From NCBI RefSeq assembly GCF_043290135.1, contig NW_027464589.1:3787001-3851000 (forward strand): 64,000 nt of DNA, read 5' to 3'. Under the pieces are notes generated by a model. It did not search any database and was not told the origin of the DNA. It worked only from the letters and a program-made list of their open reading frames with translations. Each line of letters starts with the position of its first letter. Position 1 is the first letter of the stretch. This stretch comes from Rhipicephalus microplus. Its lineage: Eukaryota; Arthropoda; Arachnida; Ixodida; Ixodidae. This document shows, one piece after another, positions 1 through 13,594 of the stretch. The position numbers and the translations under genes are program-made.

Positions 1-404
1 GTCAGTCATCGGTTTCGTTAAGTGACCGAGAAGCCAGATACCTTGAAGGACTTCATTGAGATCAGTGTTTGCATGTGTCATACTCTTCTTTTTGTCGTTT
101 TAAAAATTTTGTTTCAAACACGTGTGAATTCCCGCAAAATTTTTTGGTTTTTTTATTTGATGTTACCCAGGGCTCTTTTAGTTATGTCATCTTAAGGTGT
201 ACGCGTAACTGCCGTGTACTATCGCTTGAGTCTGCGCATAAGCTTCTGTTGGCAATGATTCAATGTTCGTAGTTCTTTTCTGTGTCGCTAGGGTTATGGG
301 TTATATATGAAGTGCTGCTTCTGAAGTAAAATTAGTTGCGAGTGTAGCGAGTGTCGTGTGTTCTTGTCCTCTTCGTCCCCGTGAAAATTGCGCTACTACA
401 CCAT
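1..404. other. unassigned flank
   Basis: AT-rich sequence without a recognisable coding domain, RNA or repeat boundary. It may be more of the 3' side of the minus-strand Penelope-like fragment that starts near 405, but no reading frame with PLE motifs continues into it. Confidence 0.4.
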
Positions 405-408
405 ATGG

Positions 409-1134
409 TTAAATGATTTCTCCCTTTGCGAGGCGGGTGTCTATTGTGTCGTGGACAAATACAGCCGGGCGAGCTCCCTTGTTGCTAGCATGGTCGTGAA
501 AATACTCTTCTAGCCTGAGATTACGAGCAAAATCCTCTATACCCCGCATCAACTTAAATTCATCAAACACGCCAGAGGTTGGACAGAAATTTCGGCCTTT
601 TGAAAGAACCCTTTCCTCTGCAGGGAGGATTGTAACGTCAGAAAGGTTGACTATGCTGGCGTCCTGTTGGCTTATCTCCGGCAATGTTTCAGGTGTTCGG
701 AATAAAGCAATTGGCGAACTCCTGATTTTTTTCACCTAGGGTGCTGCTCGAACATCGTCCCGCAATAGTTTCCGACCTTTATTTTGCCTAAGGCGTTTAG
801 CTTTCTTTCCCCATGTACACTAAGCAAATGTGCTTCGTGAGGGACGAGCTGCCTAGATAGCGTAGTTTCTTCTTTCGAAAGCTTACCAATTGACGTTTCA
901 TAGTGATTTATGATAATGCGAATAAGCTCAAGTGAAGCATTGGTCAGCACATTCCGCCACCTAAGATTATTTGCAGTTGACAGTTCAGAGGTAGCAGGGT
1001 TCACATAAAGCCTAAGGCCTTTGGGAATTTTGGATGCATTTACATATTCCCTGAGGCACGCAACATGCAGTTCCGCGCGAATGCGTTTTTCAGTCACCTT
1101 CCGGCACTTCAGAAAACATGCAGAAGCAGTGCCT
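409..1134 (-). pseudogene. PLE ORF2 amino-terminal region (remnant)
   Basis: Two overlapping frames (1,134-732 and 735-409) join at a frameshift near 733. The first carries the basic start 'KCRKVTEKRIRAELH', which aligns with 'VRKLADKRIRHEMH' of the copy at 31.4 kb. The second has 'VNLSDVTILPAEERVLSKG' followed by 'NFCPTSGVFDEFKLMRGIED', the conserved stretch that precedes the RT core in Penelope-like ORFs. The RT palm itself is absent. Sequence differs from copies 2 and 3 (for example 'IPKGLRLYVNP' against 'APKGMTLSLTP'), so this is a related subfamily rather than a recent copy. Confidence 0.75.
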
Positions 1135-1170
1135 AAATTTTGATTACGAGAGAAGTCCTGTAGTCTTTGG

Positions 1171-1841
1171 CTACTTGCGGCTGGATTGTTCGGAGACTGA
1201 GTTCCGAACGTTGGTTGACACTCTCTCTTGATCTTGAATTCTGTTTCGGGGAGCTTGGGGGCTGTTTTGTCGGGTGGTCACACCAGGACGACGTGGCGTC
1301 AAGAAATCTCCTGGGGAAAAGCTGGCGGATGTGGCTGCTATGAGGCTTGAACCCTCGAAGCAGGAATGTAGTCCATCGGCAGCGAGGACTCGATAGGCAG
1401 GTATCCATTCGAAACCATGATTGATGAAGTAGACTACACTGGATCGACGACAGAAGTTGCGCAGCATGCCGTTGAGCTTGCAGGCTACCGAGTTACATCA
1501 TCGGACAAAACCTAGATTTCTGCCGCCATATCTCCGATTTGGGCTTCTTGGTAATATCAGGCTGACATAAATCCGGGATATCTTGGGTCGCTCTATCCGA
1601 TTGTGGTCTATTAATGAGCGGTGTTTGCGGAAAGCTGTTTCACCACGCGCGCAAGATAAGTTGTTGGTACCGAAATGCAGTAGGAGGGTCCTGGTGGTGT
1701 TAGGTACGAAGTCTAGCAGAAAGTGCATGTCTTCAATTCGGGCACCAGGTTGAGTTATGAAAGCAGGCGTACCTTATTGATGTGGATTAAAGTACTTATG
1801 CACGTACTTCATGTGCGAGTCACTGATTATGTTTGTGTTGG
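1171..1841 (-). pseudogene. SGNH/GDSL-type esterase-like domain (subtype B) of PLE ORF1
   Basis: Minus-strand translation shows the diagnostic blocks of the SGNH hydrolase fold in order: block I 'ISDSHMKYV' (nucleophile Ser, about 1,820), 'PGARIEDM' (block II Gly, about 1,745), 'LLHFGTNNL' (block III with Asn, about 1,670), an 'IYVSLILPR' strand, 'KLNGMLRNFCRR', and block V 'LAADGLH' (Asp and His, about 1,375). Two in-frame stops and shifts break it, so it is a pseudogene, but the catalytic residues are still visible. Esterase domains of this type are known from CR1 ORF1 proteins. Here the domain precedes a PLE ORF2. Catalytic activity and role are not known from sequence. Confidence 0.75.
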
Positions 1842-2420
1842 CGGGGGTCTTTGGGTACATCCAGAAAGTCGTCTTTGCAAGGTCCATTGCGGTATATATA
1901 GGGTGTGGGGATGGCACTGATGAGGTGCGCAGGTTGTAGTTATGTCCGGCAGGCCTTCGTCGTTGTAGGGAGGATTTCGGCGTTGGGCTCCCGGCGAACG
2001 TGTTCGTTGGCAGTTCCGGTGTCCGCAATAGGGGGACGCGGTTTCGTAGTTCGGCAGGCTTCCCTTTGAGGAGTGGTGTAGTGGTGCTGTCGTGTAGTGC
2101 TTTTGGTCTCGACATCCGCAATGAAAGGACGCGTGTTGGCTGTTCAGCAGACTTCCCCCCTAGTAGTGGTGCGCTGTTGATCATGGTGAGGGGGTGCTTG
2201 TGGCTCGCGGGAGTCACAGTTTCACTGATCGTCGGGAACAAATCTGTGATGTTGGGTGGGTTTGGGGCTCCTGGTGTATGTTGATATGCGGAGTTCTTGT
2301 CGTGGGTGTCTTGTTGTGTTGAAGGTATATTGACGGGAGCTGCTGGTTGAGTCGACCAACCCGTGGTAGCTTCCAAGTGTCTGCGACCGAGTGCACTCTT
2401 GAGGGTTTCGGCAATCAAAA
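1842..2420 (-). pseudogene. C-terminal tail of SGNH subtype A ORF1, joined to subtype B
   Basis: An open minus-strand stretch begins at 'AETLKSALG', which follows block V in the subtype A domain at 32 kb and 35.5 kb. It then runs through a Pro/Thr/Ser-rich tail containing a degenerate internal repeat of about 30 residues ('APLLGGKSAEQPTRV' then 'TPLLKGKPAELRNRV'). At 'SSVPSPHP' it passes without a stop into the subtype B domain. In the two other copies the same 'PSPHP' is instead followed within a few codons by UGA and ORF2. The fusion is visible here. Whether it is native or a recombinant is open. Confidence 0.65.
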
Positions 2421-2800
2421 GCTCTTTTTTCCCCCACACCGAACCGCCAGTGCCGGGAGGCGCCGTATGGTCGGGAGGAATACGTTAGTGAAAGAAAGCC
2501 TACACAAACCGCTGACATCAGAAAGGTCAAGGGGAGAATGAGGAGAGAGATGAAGGGGGATGTGGAAGGAAGAGTGGAAAGGGGGCGCCCGAGGGGAGTC
2601 CATCGTATCTTATTTTTCTTTTTTCCCTCTTTTTCTTCTTTTCTCTTTTCTTTTTCTTTTTTCTTTTTTTTCCTTTTCTGTCTTTTTTCCTCTTTTCTTG
2701 CCCTCTGATTTCAGATTGTATAAAGCTGAGCACCAACAAACTGTACTTTTCATCCTGATGAAGGCCAGACTCTAGGCCGAAACGTCGTAATAAACCACGT

Positions 2801-2802
<2 letters not shown>
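2421..2802 (+). mobile_element. PLE 5' region (pseudo-LTR fragment)
   Basis: This matches the 5' regions at 34,512-34,950, 39,286-39,840 and (inverted) 33,370-32,894 and 5,585-5,345. It starts with a short A/T motif before 'ccccacaccgaaccg', has a purine-rich segment and a long pyrimidine tract, and ends with a hammerhead-like motif just before (TA)n. The coding part that should follow is absent and the tRNA-like satellite starts instead. Confidence 0.7.
2755..2801 (+). ncRNA. hammerhead-ribozyme-like motif in PLE 5' region
   Basis: The core elements are in hammerhead order: CTGATGA (2,755-2,761), stem II GGCC/GGCC (2,763-2,766 with 2,775-2,778) around an 8-nt loop, GAAA (2,779-2,782), then a possible stem III of ACGT (2,782-2,785) with ACGT (2,797-2,800) followed by T. 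There is one extra A between the CUGAUGA box and stem II, and I could not build a convincing stem I. PLEs are known to carry hammerhead ribozymes, which supports the reading. Confidence 0.55.

Positions 2803-2831
<29 letters not shown>
2803..2831. repeat. (TA)n microsatellite
   Basis: Pure TA dinucleotide run separating the PLE 5' fragment from the first satellite array. Confidence 0.95.
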
Positions 2832-5275
<2,444 letters not shown>

Positions 5276-5344
5276 CAGAAGAAGCTCTTTTAATGGGCCA
5301 AATTACTTGTGAAGAGAAGAAACACAGCTTAGCCGTTGTCTTAT

Positions 5345-5585
5345 TTTATTACCAACGGTTTACCAAAGAAAAAGACAAGAAAAAAAAGAAAAAAAGAGGA
5401 GAAGAAGAGAAGAATAAGATACGGTGGACTCCCCTCGGGCGCCCCCCTTCCACTCTTCCTTCCACATCCCCCTTCATCTCTCTCCCCTTTCTCCCCTTCA
5501 CCTATGCTTCCTTTCACTGACGCATTCTTCCCGACCAGACGGCGCCTCCTGGCACTGGCGGTTCGGTGTGGGGCAAAATAGAGCT
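5345..5585 (-). mobile_element. PLE 5' region fragment, inverted
   Basis: Reverse complement of the PLE 5' region (compare 34,512-34,800): pyrimidine tract, purine-rich segment, and the 'ggtgtggggcaaaa' terminus at 5,563-5,580. It ends before the hammerhead-like motif. On the minus strand it lies directly 3' of the PLE tail at 5,586, a head-to-tail joint as seen at 34,512 and 39,286. Confidence 0.7.
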
Positions 5586-5989
5586 TTTTTAGGAAGTTCT
5601 AAGCCTTTAACTACTCGGAGTCCCGTCAACATTTCGTCGTAGAAAGAGGGGTGCCGCGTATTGTGGCAGACGCGGGTAAGCGGGCGCAATGCGAATTTCT
5701 TGCCCGCTTCTGGATTACGCGTGTAGTGGGGGTCTCCCGGCTGTGCACAGGGTTGCTGTTGAGCATGTCATGCATGGCACGATTGATTGGGTAGTAAAAT
5801 AAAACAGAAAACAGACTACAGCTCCACTTAGGAAGAGTAGTTACACTTCCAATTGTTTTAAGTTGTCCAGTGCCCTTCGGAGCTGCAGGGCCGTGAACTC
5901 AGTTACTATTTTCGTTATTGCCGTTAATGTTTTCTAATGCTTCAATTGCTGCAAGTGTACCAGGATTCTCATTAACTCTCTATCGGGGG

Positions 5990-6665
5990 TGTTAAGTCGG
6001 TGGATAAGGTATGACTCTCGTTGTTCACGTTCTCGATTTGATTTCAATTCCGTCTCTAAGAGCGTTACTGATAGTTTGTCGCATGCAGGCCGGGAAGATT
6101 GGAAAGTTTTGATAGAGATAGACTTGGGGCTGATTTCGCATCGGCTATGTGATTATCGAAGCGAACCCTAATCGGTGTTTCTGTTTGTGCGATGTACTGC
6201 ATACCACACACGTTGCATTCGAGTAGGTATACCGCATTAGGGGAATCGCATGTTAGGTTTCCTCGTATGTCTATCGAAAACTTGGATTGTGTGCTGGTTG
6301 CTTTGTGCATTTCTCGCATCGCCTTACATACAAGACATCGTGGCTTTAAACAAGGTCGGCATGAATTATTTGTTAATTTGAGAGTGGAGAAGTCTGTCTT
6401 TGAGGTTACGTGGTCGTCGGTAAACGACGCCTGGAGCGGATGGGAATGCGCGTTTCAGACGTTCACTTTGTTCCAGAATTTTGTAATGTCGTTTAAGGAT
6501 TTTGTTTACATTGGGGAAGTTTGTGCTGTAAGTCAAGCAGAGGTTTGTTCGTTGTCTGTCTTCTTGTGGTGGTCGCTTCATAAGTAAGTCTTCACGCTTC
6601 AGTTTTCTCGCTTTTTGAACAGCGTCATTGATTACATGTGGGGGGTATTTTTGTTTCTCGAGCAT
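5990..6665 (-). pseudogene. PLE linker and GIY-YIG endonuclease (partial)
   Basis: The frame 6,665-6,366 holds the linker between RT and endonuclease ('LTYSTNFPNVNKILKRHY', 'FPSAPGVVYRRPRNLKD'). After a break, 6,319-6,065 has 'NAVYLLECNVCGMQYIAQTE', which is the GIY-YIG core with 'VYLLEC' and 'YIAQT' in place of the more usual 'YIGQT'. The arginine of 'IRVRF' follows. The tail near 6,030-5,900 encodes the C-terminal segment seen at 34.0 kb. GIY-YIG nucleases nick target DNA for PLE insertion. Confidence 0.75.
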
Positions 6666-6679
6666 AAGTTTTAGCCTCT

Positions 6680-7660
6680 GTGAGCTCGTGTCAAAGTCAG
6701 CGTCTCTAGAGCAGATTCGCTTAAACCGGTGAGCCTGGCTGTATGGAATACTGTTTTTACAGTGGCGTGGGTGATTGCTTTGGTAATGGAGGTATTGTTG
6801 TCGATCCGTTAGTTTGCGATATAGGGTGGTAGAGAGCTTCTCGTCTTGTATCGTTATGGTAACATCAAGAAAATTTACGGTAACTTGCGAGTATGTGTGT
6901 GTGAAGTGTATGTTCGGATGTACAGCATTCTAAGTGTGGATAAAGCTGAGAAGTTCGTCCTCGCTGTGGGTCCAAATAAGAAAGATTTCGTCTATGTATC
7001 TTCTGTATAACATTGCTTTCAAGGAACTTTGTGCAAGAAATTCAGATTCTAGCTTTCCCATAAATATGTTGGCATAATTAGGTGCCATTTTGGTGCCCAT
7101 AGTGGTCCCGCTGATTTGTCGAAAATACTCTTGGTTAAACTCGAATGAAGTTAATTCGAGGACCATCCTCGTCAAAGTTGCAATGGCAGAGAAATCTGGG
7201 ATGTTAAATTGTCTATGGTTTGTGTACATGTTTTGTAATGCAGCTATGCCGTCATCGTGAGGAATATTTGTATATAATGAAGAGAAATCAAGAGTAACCA
7301 AGTACGAGTTTTTCGGCACACAGAGACCTGCAAAGTCTCGAAGAAATTGTGTGCTGTCTTTTATGTACGACACGAGGGTGCATGGAATGTGGCTTATTAG
7401 TTCGTCCACGTACCCTGATATGGGTTCAGTTATTGTACCGATTCCTGATATGATTGGTCCACACGGGTTACCGAGTTTATGAATTTTGGAAGGATGTAGA
7501 AGTGACCTGGACGAGGGTATGCTGCTCGCATTAGTTTGTGGTCAGTGATGGTTAGCTTTTCTGCATCCAACAGTTTCTTTAGTTGTGTTGATACGATACG
7601 TTTGTATTCGTCTGTCGGATCACCTGGGAGGCGTTCGTGAAATCTTGAGTCGTCGAGAAA
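6680..7660 (-). pseudogene. PLE reverse transcriptase (partial, frameshifted)
   Basis: RT motifs in order: 'YLVTLDFSSLYTNIPHDDG' (motif A region), 'SGTTMGTKMAPNYANIFMG' (motif B), and 'YRRYIDEIFLIW' at the motif C position. Motif C reads YIDE instead of the YIDD seen in copy 2, so one catalytic aspartate is replaced. A frameshift near 7,470 separates the 'LMRAAYP...FYILPKFI' part. The open part covers 7,409-6,930 and homology goes on to about 6,680. Role: target-primed reverse transcription of the element RNA. This copy is not expected to work. Confidence 0.8.
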
Positions 7661-7750
7661 GAAGACGAATTTTTTCCTGAGTGGAACGCTGGTTTCAGTC
7701 TTTGTTATTCTTTCTCGCGTTCTTTGGTGCTTGTGGAAGACGGCGCTTTT

Positions 7751-9076
7751 ATGTCTGGGGAAATGGACGTAGAATCACCAGGGCCTCCACCAATACGTTC
7801 GGCGTCGTCTGTGGTCACTCTAAGAAAGCGCTCCGGCCACCCAAGTGACGTCTACAGTGAGGACATGCTGATATACTCTACGGCCAGCAATGAGAGCTCT
7901 GATGAAAGTGACTTTGTGCCCGTGGCAAAACACAAGGCGAAGAGGAGGCTGCTTACGACATCTCCTTCCCAAAGTAAGGCCACCCCGAATATTCAAGAGC
8001 CACCGGTGCACACCATTTTATTTGTCCCACTGAATGCCGCTGACAGCATGAACCGACTTAATCACCAGGTCACGTCTATGTCACTTGAGGTGCTCGTTCC
8101 GGGACAAATAACAGACGTGAGAATCTATGGCCGCAAGAACGTTCTGGTGATAGATGTTACGCAACGTACTGCTCTCGACGTATTGACCAAGGTGAATGTG
8201 CTGGGGAACATCAAAGTGCGTTCTTTCATACCAAATGGCAAGGACTCTAGGGCAGGCGTTATCTACGACGTCGACACTTCTATCAGCGATATTGATTTTC
8301 CCACTCTAATCAAACCAGTGACAGAAGCTACTATAATCTTGCAAGCCCGCCGTCTCGGGAACTCACGATGGGTGAAACTATTTGTCAAGGGTGGCAGCCT
8401 CCCAACTCAAGTGAGAGTTGGTCATTTTCGACACACAGTACGGCCGTTCGTGCCGAAACCTCTTCAGTGTCGGAAGTGCTGTAAAATAGGACACGTGAGT
8501 GCTGTTTGCACAAGTTCTGCTGTGTGCTCCCAATAATCGGAGTCGCACAACACGGAAGCCTGCCAGGCAGAACATCACAAATGCGGCAATTGCCAAGGTC
8601 CTCACGAGGCGTCATCAAAGCAGTGCCCAAATCTGAAGAAGGAGATGCAAGTGCTGAGGCAGATGGCCAGAGACGGTTCCACCCACAGGGAGGCTGCTGC
8701 CAAAGAGCTACGTCGGTGTTCGCGCCATAGGAAAACTCCTAGGACATCCTCTGCCAAGGCCAAGGATACACCGCTACCCCATATCACGCACTCACCACCA
8801 CAAGCATCAACAAGTGCCAACAACAAGCATTCTCAAAAAGACGCAAGAAACATTGACCCTGACGCGTTGCCAGCGCTGCCGTCAGTGACATCACCAGTAG
8901 AGCCACAGCATCGCCCGCTGAAAACTACTTCAGAGCGAGTAAGTCAAGAAAATCAAGATAACGAAAGAATAGACGTGATTAAGACTCTCATGAAGACAAT
9001 TCGAGTACTCCTGACCGGTGCAACAACATTCAGGCTCCGGCTGGCCACAGCACTCTTCAAATATTGGACGCTTTGA
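7751..9076 (+). pseudogene. I-like LINE ORF1 (gag-like, CCHC knuckles), frameshifted
   Basis: The first ATG in frame is at 7,751 ('MSGEMDVESPG'). An acidic, Ser-rich N-terminus leads to a conserved gag-like middle part, then 'CRKCCKIGHVSAVC' (C-x2-C-x4-H-x4-C zinc knuckle, about 8,470-8,512). A stop or frameshift at about 8,534 breaks the chain, and the next knuckle ('HKCGNCQGPHEASSKQCPN') continues in another frame near 8,580-8,640, followed by a basic Ser/Pro-rich tail to 9,076. Such ORF1 proteins bind element RNA. The reading order ORF1-EN-RT continues downstream in the same strand. Confidence 0.75.
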
Positions 9077-9129
9077 ATCCGGTGCTATCAAATCTAGAAA
9101 ACCACCATGGCTTTTTCTCTGCAGCCCTT

Positions 9130-9790
9130 CCGAAAACAAGTGAAAGAGGCATCAATTTTTCAATGGAATGCTCGAGGTCTTAAACCCCGCATTTCGGATT
9201 TTTGACCATATGTTTTCAGGAATCAGTTTCCAACTATTGTAATTTGTGAACCACGTCTTCACAAAGCTATACAACTTTCTAAATACGAGGCTTTCAGATC
9301 TGCAACCCGTAACGAAACCAGTAAGGTCATTGTTCACATCAGGTGTGAACTCACATGTATTGAGCATCCAGTAACACCGGACGACAGCAACCAATACGTG
9401 TGCCTGACAGTTAAGCGTAAGAACGTGAACTTCACGCTAGTGGCAGTATATATTTCACCTTCAGGCCGTTTTGACCCAGCAAGATTAAGCGCCATTATAT
9501 CAGTGACACCTGGGCTATGGATTATTACCGGTGATTTTACCACTCATCACCACCTGTGGGAAGCCAGAAGATGGACCGTTGGGGAAGAAATGTGTCCTCC
9601 TTTGCATCTGACCACCAACTATATTGTTTTAATGACGGCACTCCCATGTTTTTAAAGGGTCTGACATATAGTAGTTGTCTCAACTTGACTTTTGTGTCAA
9701 GTAGCCTAAGTACCAAGGTGCAGTGGTTCGCGGACAATGAAACGCATGGCAGTGACCACATCCCCACCTATATAAAGATCAAGGGGCTAA
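9130..9790 (+). pseudogene. I-like LINE apurinic-type endonuclease domain (broken)
   Basis: Pieces in different frames show the endonuclease/exonuclease/phosphatase fold: 'FQWNARGLKPRISDF' (usual start 'WNARGL'), 'VICEPRLH' (expected Glu), 'FTLVAVYISP', 'GLWIITGDFTTHHHLWEAR' (usual GDFNAHH, with N replaced), and 'SDHIPTYIKI' (usual SDHxP) near 9,756. Stops and shifts at about 9,204 and 9,655 show the gene is dead. Role in intact elements: nicking the target for priming. Confidence 0.7.
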
Positions 9791-10836
9791 GCAAGTCGCA
9801 AATCCCACCCGCTTCACGGATAGAGTGGTCAAAGTACAGATCATCCACAGAGAAGCCATGCGAGAGAAACCAAGAAGGTTCTCTTGAAAGCCTAGAAGGT
9901 ATAATGAAGGCCGCTATCCAAGAGGCAACGTTTAATTGTGGACGTTTGCCCGATTTTTGCAAATATGAGGTGGAGTTGGAGCGACTTCGCGCAATCCGTC
10001 GTCACGCCGAACGACGTATAGGCACACGAAATCCATCTACGACTTCAGGGAAGCGAGACGTCTACAAAAGAAGAATCAACGTCGAATCAATGCACTACAG
10101 TCGCTACGATGGAAGTCACTATGCGAGTCGCTTGATCCCCAGAAACCTGTTTCGCAAATGTGGAGAATATACCGCAGCCTACGAACATTGCCACAACAGC
10201 GTCGTCCGTTCAAATGCCTTGCTCTCCACCAAGGCCGGCGTGAAATCGATGTAGTGGAAGACTTCTGTGCCAGGGTTGCAAACAAGGGGTCCAGGATCAA
10301 CATGAGTAACCTACGAAACGCGCCGGTGTCCAGAGACACTCGGATGGACAATATGTTTTCTCTAGAGGAGCTTCAGGCAGCATTGGCAGCATGCAAGCGC
10401 TAGTCATCGCCTGGACCCGATGGAGTCACTTACATGGCCCTTGCTAACCTAGGACGAACAACTCGGCTTGCCATTCTAGCTGTATACAATGACTCGTGGA
10501 GCAACGGTTTGGTTCCTTCTTCGTGGAAGTGCAGCCGCCTTGTGCCCCTGCTCAAACCAGGCAAATCGCCTCTGGACATGGCCTCCTATCGCCCCATCGC
10601 GCTTGCCAGCTGTTTTGGAAAGGTGATGGAGAGAATGGTGCTGACTCACCTGAAGTGGTACTCGAACATAACAATATATACCGCGATGCTTTGACCGGCT
10701 TTCGACGTGGACGGTCTTCTATAGACAATGTTGTTGATCTTGTCACGTCAGTACAACAACATAAAAGCCTAAAGAGATTATCAGCGGCACTGTTTTGGAT
10801 ATTAAGGCTGCCGAGGCCAGGATTCTGGCCCACGAG
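9791..10836 (+). pseudogene. I-like LINE reverse transcriptase, N-terminal blocks only
   Basis: RT begins after the linker at about 10,254. Visible blocks are 'FSLEELQAALAACKR', 'SSPGPDGVTYMALANL' (with a stop at 10,400), 'LVPLLKPGKSPLDMASYRPI', 'ALASCFGKVMERMVL', 'TGFRRGRSSIDNVVDLV', and the start of motif A at about 10,800 ('DIK' after a one-base shift). Similarity stops there, before the YADD motif. The missing half corresponds in order to the fragment starting at 28,388, which begins at 'YDNV' just after motif A. Confidence 0.75.
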
Positions 10837-13515
10837 GGGCTAGTTCGTTAAACGTCCACCACGTGCCGCATGAAGTTGAACCCTCCCCCTCGTTCCCTCT
10901 TTTCTCCTCCCACCACGGCGCTGACGAGTTCCCTACGGAAATGGCCTCGCTCTTCAACATGTTCTCGCCCGCCCCTCCTTGCGGGAACCAAAGAATAGCG
11001 ACCCGCTGTCAGTGCATTCTTACTCACGCCGTTTAAGAGCCAGCCTGTGTAGAGTACGCGAACAGGTTCCGGACCAGCCATGAACAATTTTTCAGACTGA
11101 GGACTTCTTTTTTTTCTTGCCTTGGTTGAATTCGAGTCCTCACAGTTTTGATATAGTCATAGATAATTTATATACGAGGAAGCTAGGACCAACTGCATTA
11201 CATTCTTTAGTTTTTTTCTCGTCGTAGGTAATCTATTGTAATCATAATATCAGGTTCAATACTTAATTTGTGGCTAAGCCATATTACTTTCCAACCCAAA
11301 CTTTCTGTAGGGTAAAACAAAGTTTTTAATTTTGGTTTTTTATCTACTAGGCTATTGAAAAGCACGCAAAAAGTTAAGAAAGATGTTAGTAGAAGATTTT
11401 CACAAGAGAAGCATGTCCAGTATATTGGACACTGGGATTAATTTGTTGAACAAATAGGTACATATATTCTGCTATTCTCTTAGATAGGGCGCTGCTTTTG
11501 GCCCTGTTAGGTTATTAGTCTTATATAACATAAGCGGGGTTTGTTTTGTCCCGAGAAAAAGTTGATCCTCTTCGCTGATCTTCTTCATGCTTCATGCTGT
11601 TGATATATTCCCAGCATGCCCCAGTTTTATTTTTATGACTGGGCTTGAAGAGTGTCACGTCAAGCCACCTCTTGTTTTCTTTTTTTCCTTCTAAATTGAG
11701 CACGATGTGCACCAATTGCATCTTGGTGTGAGTGTACTGGACATAGGTAATTGTCGCATTGCCAGCAAAGTTTTTATTAGAAAAACTACATTTTTGCAAC
11801 AACGTATCGAAAAAACATGACAGAACTCACACAATTTAAATTATTTCAATGGTGAAATATATGTCCTGAAATACTTTTGTATACTTGAACGCATCATGCG
11901 CACGCAGTTTCGCGTAGATTACGCAATTACTTCTAGTTCCCGATAAATAGGTGGAGCTGAAGGGTGAACCACACCTAAAAACATCTTACTCGACTCTTAC
12001 AGAAGCTACCAAAGTGGTTTTAGTTCTGACTGTAGCTCTGCTTATTTTTATTCATCACTTTTACCGTCATGTTTTTGTCAGCGACTAAGTATATGTACCA
12101 CCCTGCTGAAATCCCCAAATGGTGATTGCAGTAACTGCAAATAAATAGTAATAATAAATAATGTATTCAGTACATTAGTCAAGGGGCAGGAAAGAAATGT
12201 GCTTGTTAACTACATAGTAAACGCTCCGAGATTGTACTGTTCGGTTATCCTTTGCGGAAGCTCTTTCGCTTTCTTATTTCTTCGTAGAGCTTATTCTTTG
12301 CGTCGATGTGCGTAAGGAGCTAAGTATAGTTCCACTGAGAAAATAGCACCAGATGCTCGGGACCGACAGCACAGTGTAAGCTGAAGGAGCGGCTTTTGTA
12401 GAACTTTTTGTAATTTAGTGTTAACCTCTCATTTGCTGGCATCTCATTGCATGTGTCTGATTTTATAAGGTACTCAGCATAGTTCCGTAAACTGTACTTC
12501 AAACAATGCCTGCTTCAAGGGACAGCGTGTGTCTGATTGTTTTTCCGCTACTACCTGACAATATTTAATTTAACGAGATTCGCAACTTCAGATTATGCAG
12601 CATCGTGTGTTTAACAAAAGATTTGCTACACCTAGAACTATTGTGTCTCTATGTTTTTGGCTCATTTCAATCGCCTTGATATATTACAAATAGTAATAGC
12701 TAAATTATTTATGTAACACTTCATCTGGCGAGATTTCATTGCGACATGTGAAGGGAAATTTCATAGCGTTATTGCGCACATTACAACTGCTTTATGCAAC
12801 AGATATTCGAATGTGCAACGATCTCCGCATTTATGATAAATGTGTTGAAGGCCTGTGCACCAATAAAAGAGCTATCGAATGGGGTCCTTGGCGTACGATA
12901 TAAGGGCTAGCATGCTTAACTTATAAGCAATTTTAAACCCACACTGCTAATTCAGGTGTACATCTCAAGTATGTAGCGCTTCCTCTCGCCCCCGGATGTT
13001 GTCGGAATTCAGAGCTTGATTTTGCGATAGAACAGTGAATGCACCATAATTATTGCCTATATTTAATTGGGAAATATTGATGATAATCCACCTTTTCACT
13101 CAACGGTCTCGCTGATGTATTTGTAACCATGGCAACGGCAGGAACACTAATCATGCTGCAGCCAAGAAAAAAAAGTGATGCAGAACATTTTTTATTAGTC
13201 TATAAAACAGGTATTTATTGATAATATTCCTTTAGTTGTTAACGTGAGGTCATTACTGGCAGAAATATGCTTTGATTTTCCTTCCAGGAAGAAAGAAAAC
13301 TGATGTTTACGTTTGGTGCCATCGTATACAGTGTTACAGCTTCGATCCTCCCACAGTTTAGACAAGAGCGTAGGATGAAAATTTAGGTGAATTACATGCT
13401 TTATACATGTGGCATTTTATTTTCAACGGCAGAGTGTTTAAACTTCATTTCCAGCCTAGCCCGACGGCCTCTCTGAACTTGGAACACATGTGTCAGCTAA
13501 GCGTAAACAAAGCAT

Positions 13516-13517
<2 letters not shown>
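10837..13517. other. no gene recognised
   Basis: GC-richer pyrimidine-biased sequence at 10,860-11,100, then AT-rich DNA with short scattered frames of no recognisable domain. No repeat boundary or RNA structure could be supported by eye. Confidence 0.4.

Positions 13518-13591
<74 letters not shown>
13518..13591. repeat. (TA)n microsatellite, left border of palindrome
   Basis: Pure TA run immediately left of the inverted-repeat island 13,592-13,844. Confidence 0.95.

Positions 13592-13594
<3 letters not shown>

Larger units (their letters stand above)
405..2420 (-). mobile_element. Penelope-like element fragment, copy 1 (SGNH ORF plus ORF2 N-terminus)
   Basis: Read on the minus strand this fragment holds, in order, the tail of one SGNH-type ORF, a second SGNH-type domain with all its blocks, and the amino-terminal part of a PLE ORF2. 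RT and GIY-YIG parts are missing, so the fragment is truncated at its 3' side near 405. At 2,420 it abuts a plus-strand PLE 5' region in head-to-head orientation. Several stops and frameshifts show it is dead. The segment order matches two other places in the window (31.5-30.5 kb minus, 35-37 kb plus). Confidence 0.75.
5586..7660 (-). mobile_element. Penelope-like element, 3' half (RT and GIY-YIG)
   Basis: Minus-strand 3' portion of the family whose nearly complete copy is at 34.5-39.3 kb. It starts inside the region before RT at about 7,660 ('DDSRFHERLPGDPTDEYKR'), carries the RT palm, linker and GIY-YIG endonuclease, and ends in an untranslated tail that has one ~98 bp tail unit where other copies have two. 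At 7,660-7,720 it is joined to the start of an I-like LINE. Confidence 0.8.

Noticed and set aside
11521..11802. 93-codon minus frame at 11.5 kb as a small gene
   Set aside because: No domain, no codon or composition contrast with its surroundings, isolated in AT-rich DNA.
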